Part shown: in pieces, positions 18,328-28,355 of the stretch | Layout: every line of letters starts with the position of its first letter | How positions within the stretch are numbered: position 1 is the first letter of the stretch | DNA from: Psychromonas sp. SP041 | Lineage (GTDB): Bacteria > Pseudomonadota > Gammaproteobacteria > Enterobacterales > Psychromonadaceae | Reading direction: 5' to 3' | Length of the DNA: 64,000 bases | Assembly: GCF_000470315.2 (NCBI RefSeq) | Contig: NZ_CBRF02000020.1 | Location: forward strand, 1-64,000 | Position numbers and translations under genes: made by a program | Notes under the pieces: generated by a model | Seen by the model: the letters and a program-made list of their open reading frames with translations, nothing else | The model's database searches: none | What the model was told of the DNA's origin: nothing

Positions 18328-20925
18328 TTAAACCTTTCTGCTGAAAGCCTCTAAAGCTAAAGGAAATGTTATTTTCATAAAATTTTCTGTGCTGAGGCTA
18401 TAAGACACATGAAATGTACTCGATGGGCTTTCACTATGAATATCATTAATGCAATTCTCAGGTATTAATACTGCTTTAGGGTGAACATGTGCAGAAATAG
18501 CTGTCGCTCTTGCAGCATTACTAATATGTGTAACGCCATTTTTACCTGCAAAACGAGAAACCCATATAGAAGCTGTACTATGACTTGTAATAAAAAAATC
18601 AACATCAAGAGCTATTTTAGCTTTAATTTCGGCATATTCACCAATTAAGTCAATGAAGACTACTTCCGTATTGACAAAATAGCTTATCAATTTATCAGCT
18701 AAGATCTTATCTCCTGAATATAATGAAATATTTTCACCAAGACCTTTAGCATTAGTCCAGCCATCTATTATTACTGTAACGCTGAGGCCTGCTAAAATTA
18801 ATTCGCGAATAAGCTCCTTATAAGAATCAACTTGCTCTACCCACGTTCTTTTCCCTGAATCTATACCTAACCATAAAATATAAGATTGAGATTTAGATTC
18901 TTTAATTCTATTAATTTTTTTATTATTATAAATTTCAGTTATTAAATAGTTATTAAGTAACTCATCACATGCGATGAATTGTTCTAACTTTATTTTATTA
19001 GTGTGCTCTCCAAACTTAATATAAAAAGAGTTAGAATTTAATTGCTCTTCTATAGTAAATGGAGAATCTAACATAATATCTTTACTTATCTTATTTGAAA
19101 CTCTTGACAAGTCTAGATAAGAACTTCCTTTTAAAGAATAAACAATGACATTGTTGAGATTTTTTTCTTTTTCAAGTAAAGGTAAAAAACTTGACACTTG
19201 AAAATAGTAATAATGATAAGGACTTTTATGAAAGCAATATATTCCCCAAGAATGTGTGGGGTTAGCGTAATATTTATTTAGTTTTTCTTTGTTTTCATTT
19301 AACTGAGATGTAAGGTGGTTAATTTTAACTTTATAGTTAAAGCTACCATTTAATAAAATAACAACCGAGGAATTTGGATAATAAAAAGCGTCGATGGAAA
19401 ACTCATCTTGCAGTAAATAAAATGGCTCATCTCCTTTAAAATATAAAGCATTCGAATTATTAAAAGCTAAAGAGTGTTGGCATTTAGCAATTTTGTTATG
19501 TATTGGACATTTTAACTCTAAATAACCACGTGAAAGTTGTTTAATAAACATAGCAGTATTATCAGTATGTATTATTTCTTTTAAATTCCCTTTCAACACA
19601 TTGATATTAATATCTGGGTAGAGTGAAACCAATTTTTGAAGCGAATCTGTGTTTAACCAATTAACAATAATGGGTTTCTTATTTCCTACAGTACTATTAC
19701 CTAATAAGTTCTTGAATTTATTTGTATCAAGAATAGCTTTATATTCATCATGTTTTTTCTTTAATACAGGACCATTTGGTCTAATTTTTAATGCTAGTTT
19801 AATTAAATGGAAAGAATAATTAATATCCTTACTTTCCCAAAAAACAGCTAATTGATAACAAAAATAAAAGTCTTTTTCCGTTTTAAAGTCATCAAGAGTA
19901 ATTTTTAGCGGATCTAATTGTTTTTCACGAGTGATAGTTAATAGATTAATACTTCTCCAAGCTAAGAATTCTTTATCATTTCGCCCAGAAAAAAGCATGC
20001 TAAACATATTTTTAGTGTTAAAAGGAATATCTACAGAACGAAACTTTTCACCGAAAAAATTTAAAAAATAAGGCTTTGGCAGTGCAGAGTTAGGCACATC
20101 GACTAAATATCTCTCAGCATTACCAGTCAATACAATGTCGGGGGTTAATACTTTAACGATATCTGTAAATATATAAGGGTTTCTAAAGTAAATAACTTCC
20201 TCGAAAATCTCACTAAAAATATCCAAAGAGTTTCTAAAAAAGCTATCACCAAACAACACAATTCGTTTTTTAATGATAGCATTACCATTGAAATTAAAAT
20301 CAATATGACCTGAGTTACCAGCAAGATATTCTGCGAGACTAAACCTTTGAATAACACCTTTGGTATGCCCCTCAAAATATTCAAGGTGTTCCGACATATG
20401 CGGTTCTGAGCCATACATCTTCCCTAATCCTCCTTGCCGAGTCATTTGCTTGTATATAGGAACTAACTTCGAGATATCTTCACCTATAGCAACAAGGCCT
20501 TGTTTTATTATTTCATATAGACCTTGATCGTTGTGATGTGTATCATCAAAGTAGAAGTGACGAGTTATCGACTCTCCATATATGACAGAAGGCATGAGAT
20601 GCTCTGATGTGACAATAGAGTTAATGTCTACACCAATATCTTTAAAAGATTCTTTATATACACAAGGTTTAGCAGGATAAATGATGTGTAAATATTTAAA
20701 ACCGACCTCATTTGCTAAAGATAAGTTATGCTTAATATTACATTTAAAGTTATTTACACTTTCATCTGGGATTTTTTTATTCCCTAGAAAATAATCAAAT
20801 TGCTGTTGTGCTACGCCTTTTTGACGAAGAAATAAACACCCATTTACTTTTAACACACCATCACGTACTTCAATATCTGGGTGGTCATCTATATCACTTT
20901 GAACAGCATTAACTCCATCTGTCAT
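18328..20925 (-). CDS. AlgX/AlgJ-like SGNH domain fused to RPxG module and glycosyltransferase-like domain
   Basis: The product has 865 residues. Residues about 20-300 look like an AlgX/AlgJ-type SGNH acyl-transfer domain: CLFLRQ near the start, YFDDTHHNDQG with Asp128 and His130, and IVLFGDSFFRN with Ser228. Having Asp-x-His before Ser is the permuted order known for AlgX. Residues 350-400 are the helical module (KIRPNGPVLKKKHDEYK). Residues about 560-865 match the protein at 6283 (PYHYYYF, WLGIDSGKRTWVEQVDSY, VTVIIDGWTN, DFFITSHSTASIW). No signal peptide is visible, so unlike AlgX it seems cytoplasmic. AAGGAAAG precedes the ATG. Function inferred: glycan O-acylation and glycosyl transfer. 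Confidence 0.5.
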   Translation of the reverse strand: MTDGVNAVQSDIDDHPDIEVRDGVLKVNGCLFLRQKGVAQQQFDYFLGNKKIPDESVNNFKCNIKHNLSLANEVGFKYLHIIYPAKPCVYKESFKDIGVDINSIVTSEHLMPSVIYGESITRHFYFDDTHHNDQGLYEIIKQGLVAIGEDISKLVPIYKQMTRQGGLGKMYGSEPHMSEHLEYFEGHTKGVIQRFSLAEYLAGNSGHIDFNFNGNAIIKKRIVLFGDSFFRNSLDIFSEIFEEVIYFRNPYIFTDIVKVLTPDIVLTGNAERYLVDVPNSALPKPYFLNFFGEKFRSVDIPFNTKNMFSMLFSGRNDKEFLAWRSINLLTITREKQLDPLKITLDDFKTEKDFYFCYQLAVFWESKDINYSFHLIKLALKIRPNGPVLKKKHDEYKAILDTNKFKNLLGNSTVGNKKPIIVNWLNTDSLQKLVSLYPDININVLKGNLKEIIHTDNTAMFIKQLSRGYLELKCPIHNKIAKCQHSLAFNNSNALYFKGDEPFYLLQDEFSIDAFYYPNSSVVILLNGSFNYKVKINHLTSQLNENKEKLNKYYANPTHSWGIYCFHKSPYHYYYFQVSSFLPLLEKEKNLNNVIVYSLKGSSYLDLSRVSNKISKDIMLDSPFTIEEQLNSNSFYIKFGEHTNKIKLEQFIACDELLNNYLITEIYNNKKINRIKESKSQSYILWLGIDSGKRTWVEQVDSYKELIRELILAGLSVTVIIDGWTNAKGLGENISLYSGDKILADKLISYFVNTEVVFIDLIGEYAEIKAKIALDVDFFITSHSTASIWVSRFAGKNGVTHISNAARATAISAHVHPKAVLIPENCINDIHSESPSSTFHVSYSLSTENFMKITFPLALEAFSRKV

Positions 20926-20973
20926 TACACTTTCCTTTATTACATAATCTTATAACCAAGATATTCTCATAAA

Positions 20974-21864
20974 CTATATTTTTATAAAATTTAATTTATC
21001 ACGACTGCTTTGATATATTTTTTGGTATTTTTCAAGCTCAACACAATGTTTACCGCGTATAAAGCTTTGCTTAGCAGAATCAAGAGCGGGTTTAGATTTT
21101 TTATTCGTTGCCTCTAAGCTTGTTAATTGTACATTTAGCTCTTTACCTGCTTTTTCACCAAATTCATCATTAATTAACCGTATTGCAGTTAAAGCATTTA
21201 AACTAAGAGATGGATTGACATTACGTTTATTAATAGAATTTACAATGAACACTTTAGGGGAGATATCTAATACTTTAGCAGCAGATAACAGTAAGCCAAA
21301 CTCACCAACTAATTCATTCTCATATGAAAAACTGTACGAATCATCAACTACATCATTGATAATTAATATGTTTCTCCAGACTTGTAAGTCGGTAGTAGTT
21401 AAGAAGTCAATTAGTGATTTAACTTCACCATGATTACGCACTATTTGTGCCCAATGTGACGGGTAATATTTTTCTGGCTGTCTAAAATAAGAAAAAACAA
21501 CTAAATGAATATTAAGTGATAAACAAACATCATTAATAATGTTCCAAATTTCTGGATTGACGATACCTAGTGTCTCATCTGATAAAAAAACTTTATTTTT
21601 CCCCAGTGAAAACAAACCTGTCAGCATTTCAATCAATTTATGTTTAACGTCATGCAGTTGCTTACTTGTTTTATAAATTAACAGCCTAGTTAATAACTGA
21701 CCATTTATATCTACATTTGAAGATGGCTGATAAGTATTTTTATATACACCTGGATATAAAATGCCACACTCATTTAATTCCTTTGAGCTTTTATTAAAAA
21801 CAGATTGCAAAAAACTACTCCCTGTTTTTGGTGTACCTGAATGTATAAATAATTTTTTAAGCAT
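20974..21864 (-). CDS. Sulfotransferase-like protein
   Basis: The product has 296 residues. KLFIHSGTPKTGSSFLQSVF (residues 4-23) is the phosphosulfate loop with the TPKTGSS signature, CGILYPGVYKN follows as in the neighbour, and LHLVVFSYFRQPEKYYPSHW is the Arg-containing 3'-phosphate segment. It is paralogous along its length with the next gene at 21911 (same order of motifs, NPSLSLNALTAIRLI against SSLSLNALTALRLI), so the pair probably arose by tandem duplication. Acceptor unknown. Confidence 0.65.
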   Translation of the reverse strand: MLKKLFIHSGTPKTGSSFLQSVFNKSSKELNECGILYPGVYKNTYQPSSNVDINGQLLTRLLIYKTSKQLHDVKHKLIEMLTGLFSLGKNKVFLSDETLGIVNPEIWNIINDVCLSLNIHLVVFSYFRQPEKYYPSHWAQIVRNHGEVKSLIDFLTTTDLQVWRNILIINDVVDDSYSFSYENELVGEFGLLLSAAKVLDISPKVFIVNSINKRNVNPSLSLNALTAIRLINDEFGEKAGKELNVQLTSLEATNKKSKPALDSAKQSFIRGKHCVELEKYQKIYQSSRDKLNFIKI

Positions 21865-21910
21865 TTGATCTCTTTAATCGGTAGTTAACTAAGTTTAAAG
21901 CTTCAAAATC

Positions 21911-22789
21911 CTAATTATTCGATGAAGCTAAAGCTAATACATCTAATTCACTCTGATATAATTTATCAACGACCGATTCCATATGTTCAGATAAAACTGG
22001 CTTGTTCAGTTTATGTTTAGCTACCGCATTAGTTAACGTTTTCTCTACCTCATTAATGGCATCATTTTCAAACTCAGCATTTATTAGGCGTAAAGCTGTC
22101 AATGCATTTAAAGACAAAGAGGAATTTACTTCATCATTATTCAGCGATTCTAACTCTTCACAATTAATATTAATGGTATTAAAAAATGATTTTGAAATAC
22201 CTTTATTTGTTTTAGCCTCTTGATCGTATGAATAAATAGAAACTTTATTATAAAATTTATAGAGGGTGATTAAGTTACTCCAATAAGGAATTTTTTCTTG
22301 TTCAACAAATTCGACTAAAGAGCGAGTTTCTTGGTGTTTTTTTACTAACTGTGCCCAATGAGAAGGTAGATATTTACTTGGTTTTCTATAATAGGCGACG
22401 AATGAAAGCTCAATATTTAACACTTTACAAACTTCAATTAAGCACTCAAATATAAATAAATTCCCCTGATTAGGTACATTATAAGCAATGAGTGTTTCAT
22501 CTGAAATTAACACAGTATTTACATTAAAGTTGAATAATGAAATAAAATCATTTTTAATTAGATTACATATACTTTCTTTATCTAGTTTATTAAAAAAATA
22601 TCTTAAAATATGACTAGCATTAATTGGAATATTAGCTTTTTTAACAAAACTATTACTTTCAACTCCAGGGTATAAAACCCCCGATGCTAAAAGTTTATCG
22701 TAATTTTTTATACAGACTTCTTGTAAAAAGCTAGTACCCGTTTTAGGTGTACCAATATGGATGATTAATTTTTTTTTCATATCTACCAT
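21911..22789 (-). CDS. Sulfotransferase-like protein, paralogue of its neighbour
   Basis: The product has 292 residues. KLIIHIGTPKTGTSFLQEV is the PAPS loop and LSFVAYYRKPSKYLPSHWAQ the 3'-phosphate segment. The first ATG lies inside the end of the upstream glycosyltransferase gene (7-bp overlap) with AAGG 6 bp before it, so translational coupling is likely; MKKKLIIH four codons in is an alternative start. With the gene at 20974 it forms a tandem pair. Confidence 0.65.
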   Translation of the reverse strand: MVDMKKKLIIHIGTPKTGTSFLQEVCIKNYDKLLASGVLYPGVESNSFVKKANIPINASHILRYFFNKLDKESICNLIKNDFISLFNFNVNTVLISDETLIAYNVPNQGNLFIFECLIEVCKVLNIELSFVAYYRKPSKYLPSHWAQLVKKHQETRSLVEFVEQEKIPYWSNLITLYKFYNKVSIYSYDQEAKTNKGISKSFFNTININCEELESLNNDEVNSSLSLNALTALRLINAEFENDAINEVEKTLTNAVAKHKLNKPVLSEHMESVVDKLYQSELDVLALASSNN

Positions 22790-25700
22790 TTTGTACCTTC
22801 TGTATATACAGTTTGTAGTTGATAACCACTTTGTGACACCACATGCGACACTAAACGTTCAGACGCATGCATATAAGAGCCATCGTAAGGCAATGGTTCT
22901 TTTTGCAGATAAGATTCCAGATCAAGTTCAAATAAGGGAGCTAACGCTTGCGGTTTAGCCCAGAACATAGTGCCTAATGGGAACAGTGTCGCGGTGGCTA
23001 AATGCTCAATGTTCATTGCATCACATAGAGTGTCAGAAAACGTTTTATTTTTGCCAAAGTCTACATTATGACAATCTTCAGCAAATACAAGCCCAATGTT
23101 GTCATCTTCAAAAGGTTTAAAAATATCATTAATAGTTTCTTTTGAACCAATTAGGTTAGTTAATAGGTACTCTCGCCACCTGTCGCCTGTACCTTGGTCT
23201 ACATCATTCGATTTTTTACTGTGAAAATGACCAACAATATCATAGCCTTGCTTGTACACTTTATTTCTTAAAGAGATAAAGAATGGGGCAACATCACGAC
23301 CAATATTTTCAACTTCAATCACTTCAACTTTATTTGCACCGATGTTTGAAAAAGCCGCTTGCACTTTATCTTCTATATCTGATTCACAAACAGTGACGAA
23401 CAAATCAAAACCACTTGGTAAGCAAGAGAAGTATGTAGCAAAATGTTCCGCAAGGTCAAAATAGTAAAGGTGAAGGTGAACCGCTATTTTTTTGGTAGAA
23501 ACACTTTGACAGTCACCATTTACTAATAAACAATTATGTGTAGCCACAGGGTTATTTGACTTAATTTGTTCATAAAGTGGCACTGTGTAAATACTTTCTG
23601 GTTTGTTATCTTCAAACCATTTCCCTACCGAAAACCCTGGCATTGGTGACGTAGAATGAATCCCTTTTAGAGATGTTTTTACGTAGTACTCAATAGCGGA
23701 GTTATCATCACCTTTATTATAAAAACTGAGATTAAACAGGCCTGATTCAGCAATCGCTTTTACTATTTCATTGCGTTTTTTTATTTCAGCTTTACTTTCT
23801 TCGATAATTGAAATTAGGCTTTTAACATATTTATTAAAATCTAGTTTATTTTTAACTAATCGACGATTAACATTTGGATTTTGCTTTTTAGCACCTAAAA
23901 ATCCTATTGCTTTTTTTGCCATTTCGGTGGTATCTAAAAAAGGGACAACTGCACTATTTGATTTATTCTCTAAGAGAAATTCAGCACACCCTGTTGTACG
24001 GTCAAAACAGACAACGGGTAGATCCGCTTGTAACGCATCGATAACGACGTTAGGAAACGGGTCTAGTCGGGATGTTAATAAGTAAACATCTGCTAAATCG
24101 AGAATATCATCTAAGCTTTTTTGGTGGTTTAAAAAATAAAAGTCGCCCTCTAAGCCAAATTCTTGTAACTGACTTTGTAGCCAGACTGAACAACCAATAT
24201 CATGCTCGGGATCATAACCACCACCAACCCAGATAAACTTACAGCTTTTCGAATAGTGTTTTTTAATTTTTGCTGCCGCATCAACAAATAAGTCAACCCC
24301 TTTACGGGTTTGAACATAGCCCGCTCCGACAATCACTTTATCTGTTTTGCTGATGTTAAATTTCGCTCTTAGCTGCTCTACAGATAAATTAACACCATTA
24401 TTTTGTGGTAAAAAAGGCAATTTACCCTGCGGTAATACAACCATATTATTTGGTTTGTTTTTAATACCAAAGTAGTCTTTCATTTCTTTATAGGCAGATT
24501 CAGCGATAATTCTTGCAGGAACAATGACTTTATCTGAATTAATCACAGTATTCGTTATTTTGCCCCTTGGTCGTGTATATTCACTGAATTCATGGAGTAA
24601 ACTTATGACTGGAATATTTAAGTCTGATGCACTTTCAAGTACTGAGTAGGTTTCGACAGAGTTACAGATAATTGAATCAAGTTTAAATTGTTCATGTAGC
24701 CATTCTAATAATATTTTTATGGTGGCTTCTTTGTTGCGTAAATGAGTCAATGTAAAAACGGAGTTATCTACAAAATCGTCTTGTAAAGTTGATTCATGCA
24801 AAACAATATGGATAACATTATATTCTTCACATATAGACAAGCCTAGGTTTAGGCCAACTAAAGGTGCACCTGTTGCTGATGATTCATGGCATGCAATAAC
24901 GATAGTAGGCAATAGAGGATTATATTCTTTTTTCCCGCCAATATAATGCGTATTAATCAACCCTTGAAAGCTTCCTAAGCGCCCTTCTTGTTTCCCATTG
25001 GTGAAGTAATGCAAGAGCAAATCGACACCATGCAATGTGATATCAGGATACGTTTTATTATAAAACTCGGTCGACAAATCATCACCAACAATAAAGTCTT
25101 GTACGTCTTTATGTTGAATATAAAAATCAATCGGATCTTCTGAATCGAGTATATGATTATCTGAAGAAAATTGTGCCCAATCGATGTCCAACGAGCTCAA
25201 CTGGCGATACAAAAGGCTCTTTTCTTGAGCGTCTTCATTTGAAGGTGCTAATTTACTTTCAACCATTTCTGTATGTTGTTCTGGCGTTTCAATATCAACG
25301 CTTTGCTCTACTGCTTCGATATCTGAGGTAAATGGTACCAATATCTCATTATCAGCATTTTGATCATGTATATCGATATAAAAATCTTTATCTGACGCCT
25401 CCATTTGAAAGTCTAATTCCGACGACTCTATTTGAGATGTTAACTCTTCCAAATGATCATTCTTTATAGGAGCTTCATGACCTTGGCGTCCTTCAGCTTT
25501 CCCCCAAAGGTAGTAATGAAGAATAGGATCTAGGTTGTTTTCAACAACACCAGGATAAGCTTTTTTATAATATGAGGTTGAAAATTGATCTTCTATAACA
25601 AACTCTGTTGAATATTTATTTTGAATATAGAAGTTAATCGGGTCTTCATTTTCAGGAATATTATTTTCACTTGCAAATAAACGCCAATCGATCGCGAGTA

Positions 25701-26196
25701 GTTTTAGTTGTTCACTTAACTCTATTTTTTCATCACTATTTTTTATGGCATTTTTTTTATTAGCAGTGACAACATCGGATAAAAAATTTCTTATTTTATC
25801 GCTCATTGGTGAAATAGCTTGTTGAGAAAATAATTTAATATCGGTAATTAAATAGCTTTCAAATGCGTCAATTGAATACTTTATGTTTTTATTCGTTAAT
25901 TCTAAATTAAAAATATCCTCTTCATGATATTCAACTTTAATCGTAAAACCATAACAAGCAGGAAAAAGATAAGGGAGGAACTCTTTTTCTAAATCACCTC
26001 TTCTGAATGTTATTAAATCAAAATCACAGTCTTGGCCATTAATAGCTACCCCATAATCTTTTTGTGGTTCAATGACTAAAGAATCTATATTTTTATCACG
26101 AAACCAACCCGATATAACTATATATTCGCTTTCATGGTATACATAATCTATATGTAATGACGATTTTTCTTTTAATTCAGAATTTATTTTTATCAT
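22783..26196 (-). CDS. Large multidomain glycosyltransferase: GT4 domain plus RgpF-like domain
   Basis: The product has 1137 residues. About residues 165-260 and 330-420 are two copies of a module with DWxxFxxxNxI, a SEDPIDFYIQ-like block, FYNKTYPDI and HYxxxGxxEGR. About residues 430-780 are a GT-B, family 4 domain: CHESSATGAPLVGLNLG at the start, VIVGAGYVQTRKGVDLFVDA, and the donor-site block DVYLLTSRLDPFPNVVIDAL (an E-to-D version of EX7E). About residues 895-1130 are RgpF-like (KIAVHLHLYYFDLAEHFA, NIGRDVAPF, VGHFHSKKS). It probably polymerises or extends the polysaccharide with two activities in one chain. Starts 2 bp after the epimerase gene. Confidence 0.75.
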   Translation of the reverse strand: MIKINSELKEKSSLHIDYVYHESEYIVISGWFRDKNIDSLVIEPQKDYGVAINGQDCDFDLITFRRGDLEKEFLPYLFPACYGFTIKVEYHEEDIFNLELTNKNIKYSIDAFESYLITDIKLFSQQAISPMSDKIRNFLSDVVTANKKNAIKNSDEKIELSEQLKLLAIDWRLFASENNIPENEDPINFYIQNKYSTEFVIEDQFSTSYYKKAYPGVVENNLDPILHYYLWGKAEGRQGHEAPIKNDHLEELTSQIESSELDFQMEASDKDFYIDIHDQNADNEILVPFTSDIEAVEQSVDIETPEQHTEMVESKLAPSNEDAQEKSLLYRQLSSLDIDWAQFSSDNHILDSEDPIDFYIQHKDVQDFIVGDDLSTEFYNKTYPDITLHGVDLLLHYFTNGKQEGRLGSFQGLINTHYIGGKKEYNPLLPTIVIACHESSATGAPLVGLNLGLSICEEYNVIHIVLHESTLQDDFVDNSVFTLTHLRNKEATIKILLEWLHEQFKLDSIICNSVETYSVLESASDLNIPVISLLHEFSEYTRPRGKITNTVINSDKVIVPARIIAESAYKEMKDYFGIKNKPNNMVVLPQGKLPFLPQNNGVNLSVEQLRAKFNISKTDKVIVGAGYVQTRKGVDLFVDAAAKIKKHYSKSCKFIWVGGGYDPEHDIGCSVWLQSQLQEFGLEGDFYFLNHQKSLDDILDLADVYLLTSRLDPFPNVVIDALQADLPVVCFDRTTGCAEFLLENKSNSAVVPFLDTTEMAKKAIGFLGAKKQNPNVNRRLVKNKLDFNKYVKSLISIIEESKAEIKKRNEIVKAIAESGLFNLSFYNKGDDNSAIEYYVKTSLKGIHSTSPMPGFSVGKWFEDNKPESIYTVPLYEQIKSNNPVATHNCLLVNGDCQSVSTKKIAVHLHLYYFDLAEHFATYFSCLPSGFDLFVTVCESDIEDKVQAAFSNIGANKVEVIEVENIGRDVAPFFISLRNKVYKQGYDIVGHFHSKKSNDVDQGTGDRWREYLLTNLIGSKETINDIFKPFEDDNIGLVFAEDCHNVDFGKNKTFSDTLCDAMNIEHLATATLFPLGTMFWAKPQALAPLFELDLESYLQKEPLPYDGSYMHASERLVSHVVSQSGYQLQTVYTEGTKW

Positions 26197-26198
26197 AG

Positions 26199-27101
26199 TT
26201 AACCAATTTTCTCATTTAAAGCTATATCTATATATTGATAAACATCCATAGAGTTACGCTTTGCTCTATATTGATATAGTTTATCAACACATATTTTATT
26301 CACTAACACATCATAGTCAGGTTTATTCGATTCTCTTGTAATGAAATGTTCGCCTTTCATTTTTTTAATAATATAGTCAGTAATTGACTTTAATGAATGA
26401 CTTTCACCACTTCCAAGATTAAAAAGACCCGTCGCATTGACTTTAATTAATTCTACAATTGAAAAGGCCATATCTTCAGCGTAGATGAAATCTCGAACTG
26501 GATTGCAGTCTTCATAAAAAGAGAATTTATTACCTGAAAGTACTGAGTTAATTAAAACATCGATAAAACCATGCGTCGTTTTCTTCTTATTCCCATAAGG
26601 GTTTGAAACTCTTAAGCATAGGTAATCACAATCGTTAATTTGACAATGCTTCTCTAAATAGAGTTCCTCAATAACCTTTGCCTTTCCATACCATGAAATA
26701 GGATTAACTGTGCTTTTTTCAGTGTGCCTAATATCATTTTGTTCTCCATACACTGTTCCTGCAGAAGATATATGAATTAACTTAGCAACCTTACCAAGCT
26801 TTAATGACTCACTTAAACTGATCGCATTTTGCCATAAATTATTAAGTGTATCAGTGGGATTTTCTTCATAGTCCTTGGGCTTTGCAGAGCCTAAGGCATT
26901 AATCACAATAGATGAACATCGAAAAACATCCAAAAGAGCATCTTTATCCGTTAAATCAACCTTTTTAATTCTTGGGTCTTCACTTTCATCTCTTGAAATT
27001 CCAACCCAATCAATTTTTCTATCATCTAGTTCTTTAGCTATTGCACTTCCTAAAAAGCCAGTCGCTCCTAGCAAACAAATCGAGGTGGTTTTTTCTTTCA
27101 T
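26199..27101 (-). CDS. NAD-dependent sugar epimerase/dehydratase
   Basis: From the ATG at 27101 the product has 300 residues. SICLLGATGFLGSAIAKEL is the GxxGxxG NAD-binding loop, HISSAGTVYG and SWYGKAKVIEELY give the Ser/Tyr-x-x-x-Lys catalytic set of extended SDR enzymes. I choose this start because ATG overlaps the rmlB stop as TAATG and removes an odd 14-residue extension. It sits between rmlB and the large glycosyltransferase, so it may make a further deoxy sugar from a nucleotide-sugar, but the specific reaction cannot be told. Confidence 0.7.
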   Translation of the reverse strand: MKEKTTSICLLGATGFLGSAIAKELDDRKIDWVGISRDESEDPRIKKVDLTDKDALLDVFRCSSIVINALGSAKPKDYEENPTDTLNNLWQNAISLSESLKLGKVAKLIHISSAGTVYGEQNDIRHTEKSTVNPISWYGKAKVIEELYLEKHCQINDCDYLCLRVSNPYGNKKKTTHGFIDVLINSVLSGNKFSFYEDCNPVRDFIYAEDMAFSIVELIKVNATGLFNLGSGESHSLKSITDYIIKKMKGEHFITRESNKPDYDVLVNKICVDKLYQYRAKRNSMDVYQYIDIALNEKIG

Positions 27102-28174
27102 TATAAAAGTTCCTTCCACCAATCTTCGCTGCCAAGATACCATTCAATTGTTTTACGAATACCCGTTTCAAATGACTCTGCTGGTTTGTAGCCTAATTCA
27201 TTATTTGTTTTAGTTGCATCAATCGCGTAACGCCAATCATGCCCAGCACGATCTTCTACAAAAGTAATGAGATCTTCTGCTTTGTTATCTAACGCAGCTT
27301 TAGCTAATGGATAGTCAGCTGCTAGTTTTGAATTTTTATTAAACTGCTCATTTAAAAGCTTACAAACTAATTTAACAATATCGATATTTGCCCACTCATT
27401 GTGACCGCCAATATTATAGTTCTCACCTAGGCGTCCTTTGTTTAATACAAGTTCAATGCCACGCGCATGATCCTCAACATATAACCAATCACGAATTTGT
27501 TGCCCATCGCCATACACAGGTAAAGGTTTATCAAACAAAATATTAGTAATAATCAACGGGATCAATTTTTCAGGGAAATGATATGGACCATAGTTATTTG
27601 AACAATTCGACGTTGTTACTTCTAAACCATACGTATGGTGATAAGCACGTACTAGATGATCAGAGGCAGCTTTAGACGCTGAATAAGGGGAATTTGGAGC
27701 ATAAGCTGTTTCTTCAGTGAAAGCTGGATCGTTTGGTCCTAGTTCACCGTAAACTTCGTCTGTTGAGACATGGTGGAAGCGATGTTTAAGCGGTGCTTGA
27801 CCATTTGCTTTCGGCTCATCAATCCACACTTTTTTAGCGGCTTTAAGTAAGCTGTAAGTACCAATAATATTAGTTTCAATAAACGCATCTGGACCAGTGA
27901 TTGAACGGTCAACATGTGATTCAGCAGCAAAGTGCACTAATGTATCAATGCTATGCTCTTTTAATAACGTTTCTACTAAAGCAGTATCGCAAATATCACC
28001 CTGTGCAAATACAAAATTTGGGTTATTTTCAACTGATGCTAAACTTTTACGATTACCTGCGTAGGTTAATGCATCTAATACCACGACTTTATCTTGAGGA
28101 TTGTTTGCAAGCCAATATAAAACGTAGTTTGCACCAATAAAACCTGCACCACCTGTTACTAATAAATTTCTCAT
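27101..28174 (-). CDS. rmlB: dTDP-glucose 4,6-dehydratase
   Basis: The product has 357 residues, the family length. [20 protein letters not shown] is the NAD-binding loop, [12 protein letters not shown] and [11 protein letters not shown] are signature RmlB blocks, and [15 protein letters not shown] holds the catalytic Tyr and Lys. It removes water from dTDP-glucose to give dTDP-4-keto-6-deoxyglucose, the second step to dTDP-L-rhamnose. It is separated from rmlD by 181 bp and followed directly by the epimerase gene. Confidence 0.95.
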   Translation of the reverse strand: MRNLLVTGGAGFIGANYVLYWLANNPQDKVVVLDALTYAGNRKSLASVENNPNFVFAQGDICDTALVETLLKEHSIDTLVHFAAESHVDRSITGPDAFIETNIIGTYSLLKAAKKVWIDEPKANGQAPLKHRFHHVSTDEVYGELGPNDPAFTEETAYAPNSPYSASKAASDHLVRAYHHTYGLEVTTSNCSNNYGPYHFPEKLIPLIITNILFDKPLPVYGDGQQIRDWLYVEDHARGIELVLNKGRLGENYNIGGHNEWANIDIVKLVCKLLNEQFNKNSKLAADYPLAKAALDNKAEDLITFVEDRAGHDWRYAIDATKTNNELGYKPAESFETGIRKTIEWYLGSEDWWKELL

Positions 28175-28355
28175 GTCGTTATTCCATCTTTTTGGGTTAA
28201 TATTTGTAACGTTGTCAGGTTCTAACTTTTTAGTATCACAACGTTTAATTAAATTGAGCAGAATTCCTTATCTAAGGTTTATTAACTGCTGTTTTTTACA
28301 ATTTAAGGTTTCAATTTACCTTATTGTTAACTTATTTAGATAAATCTTTTAATCT

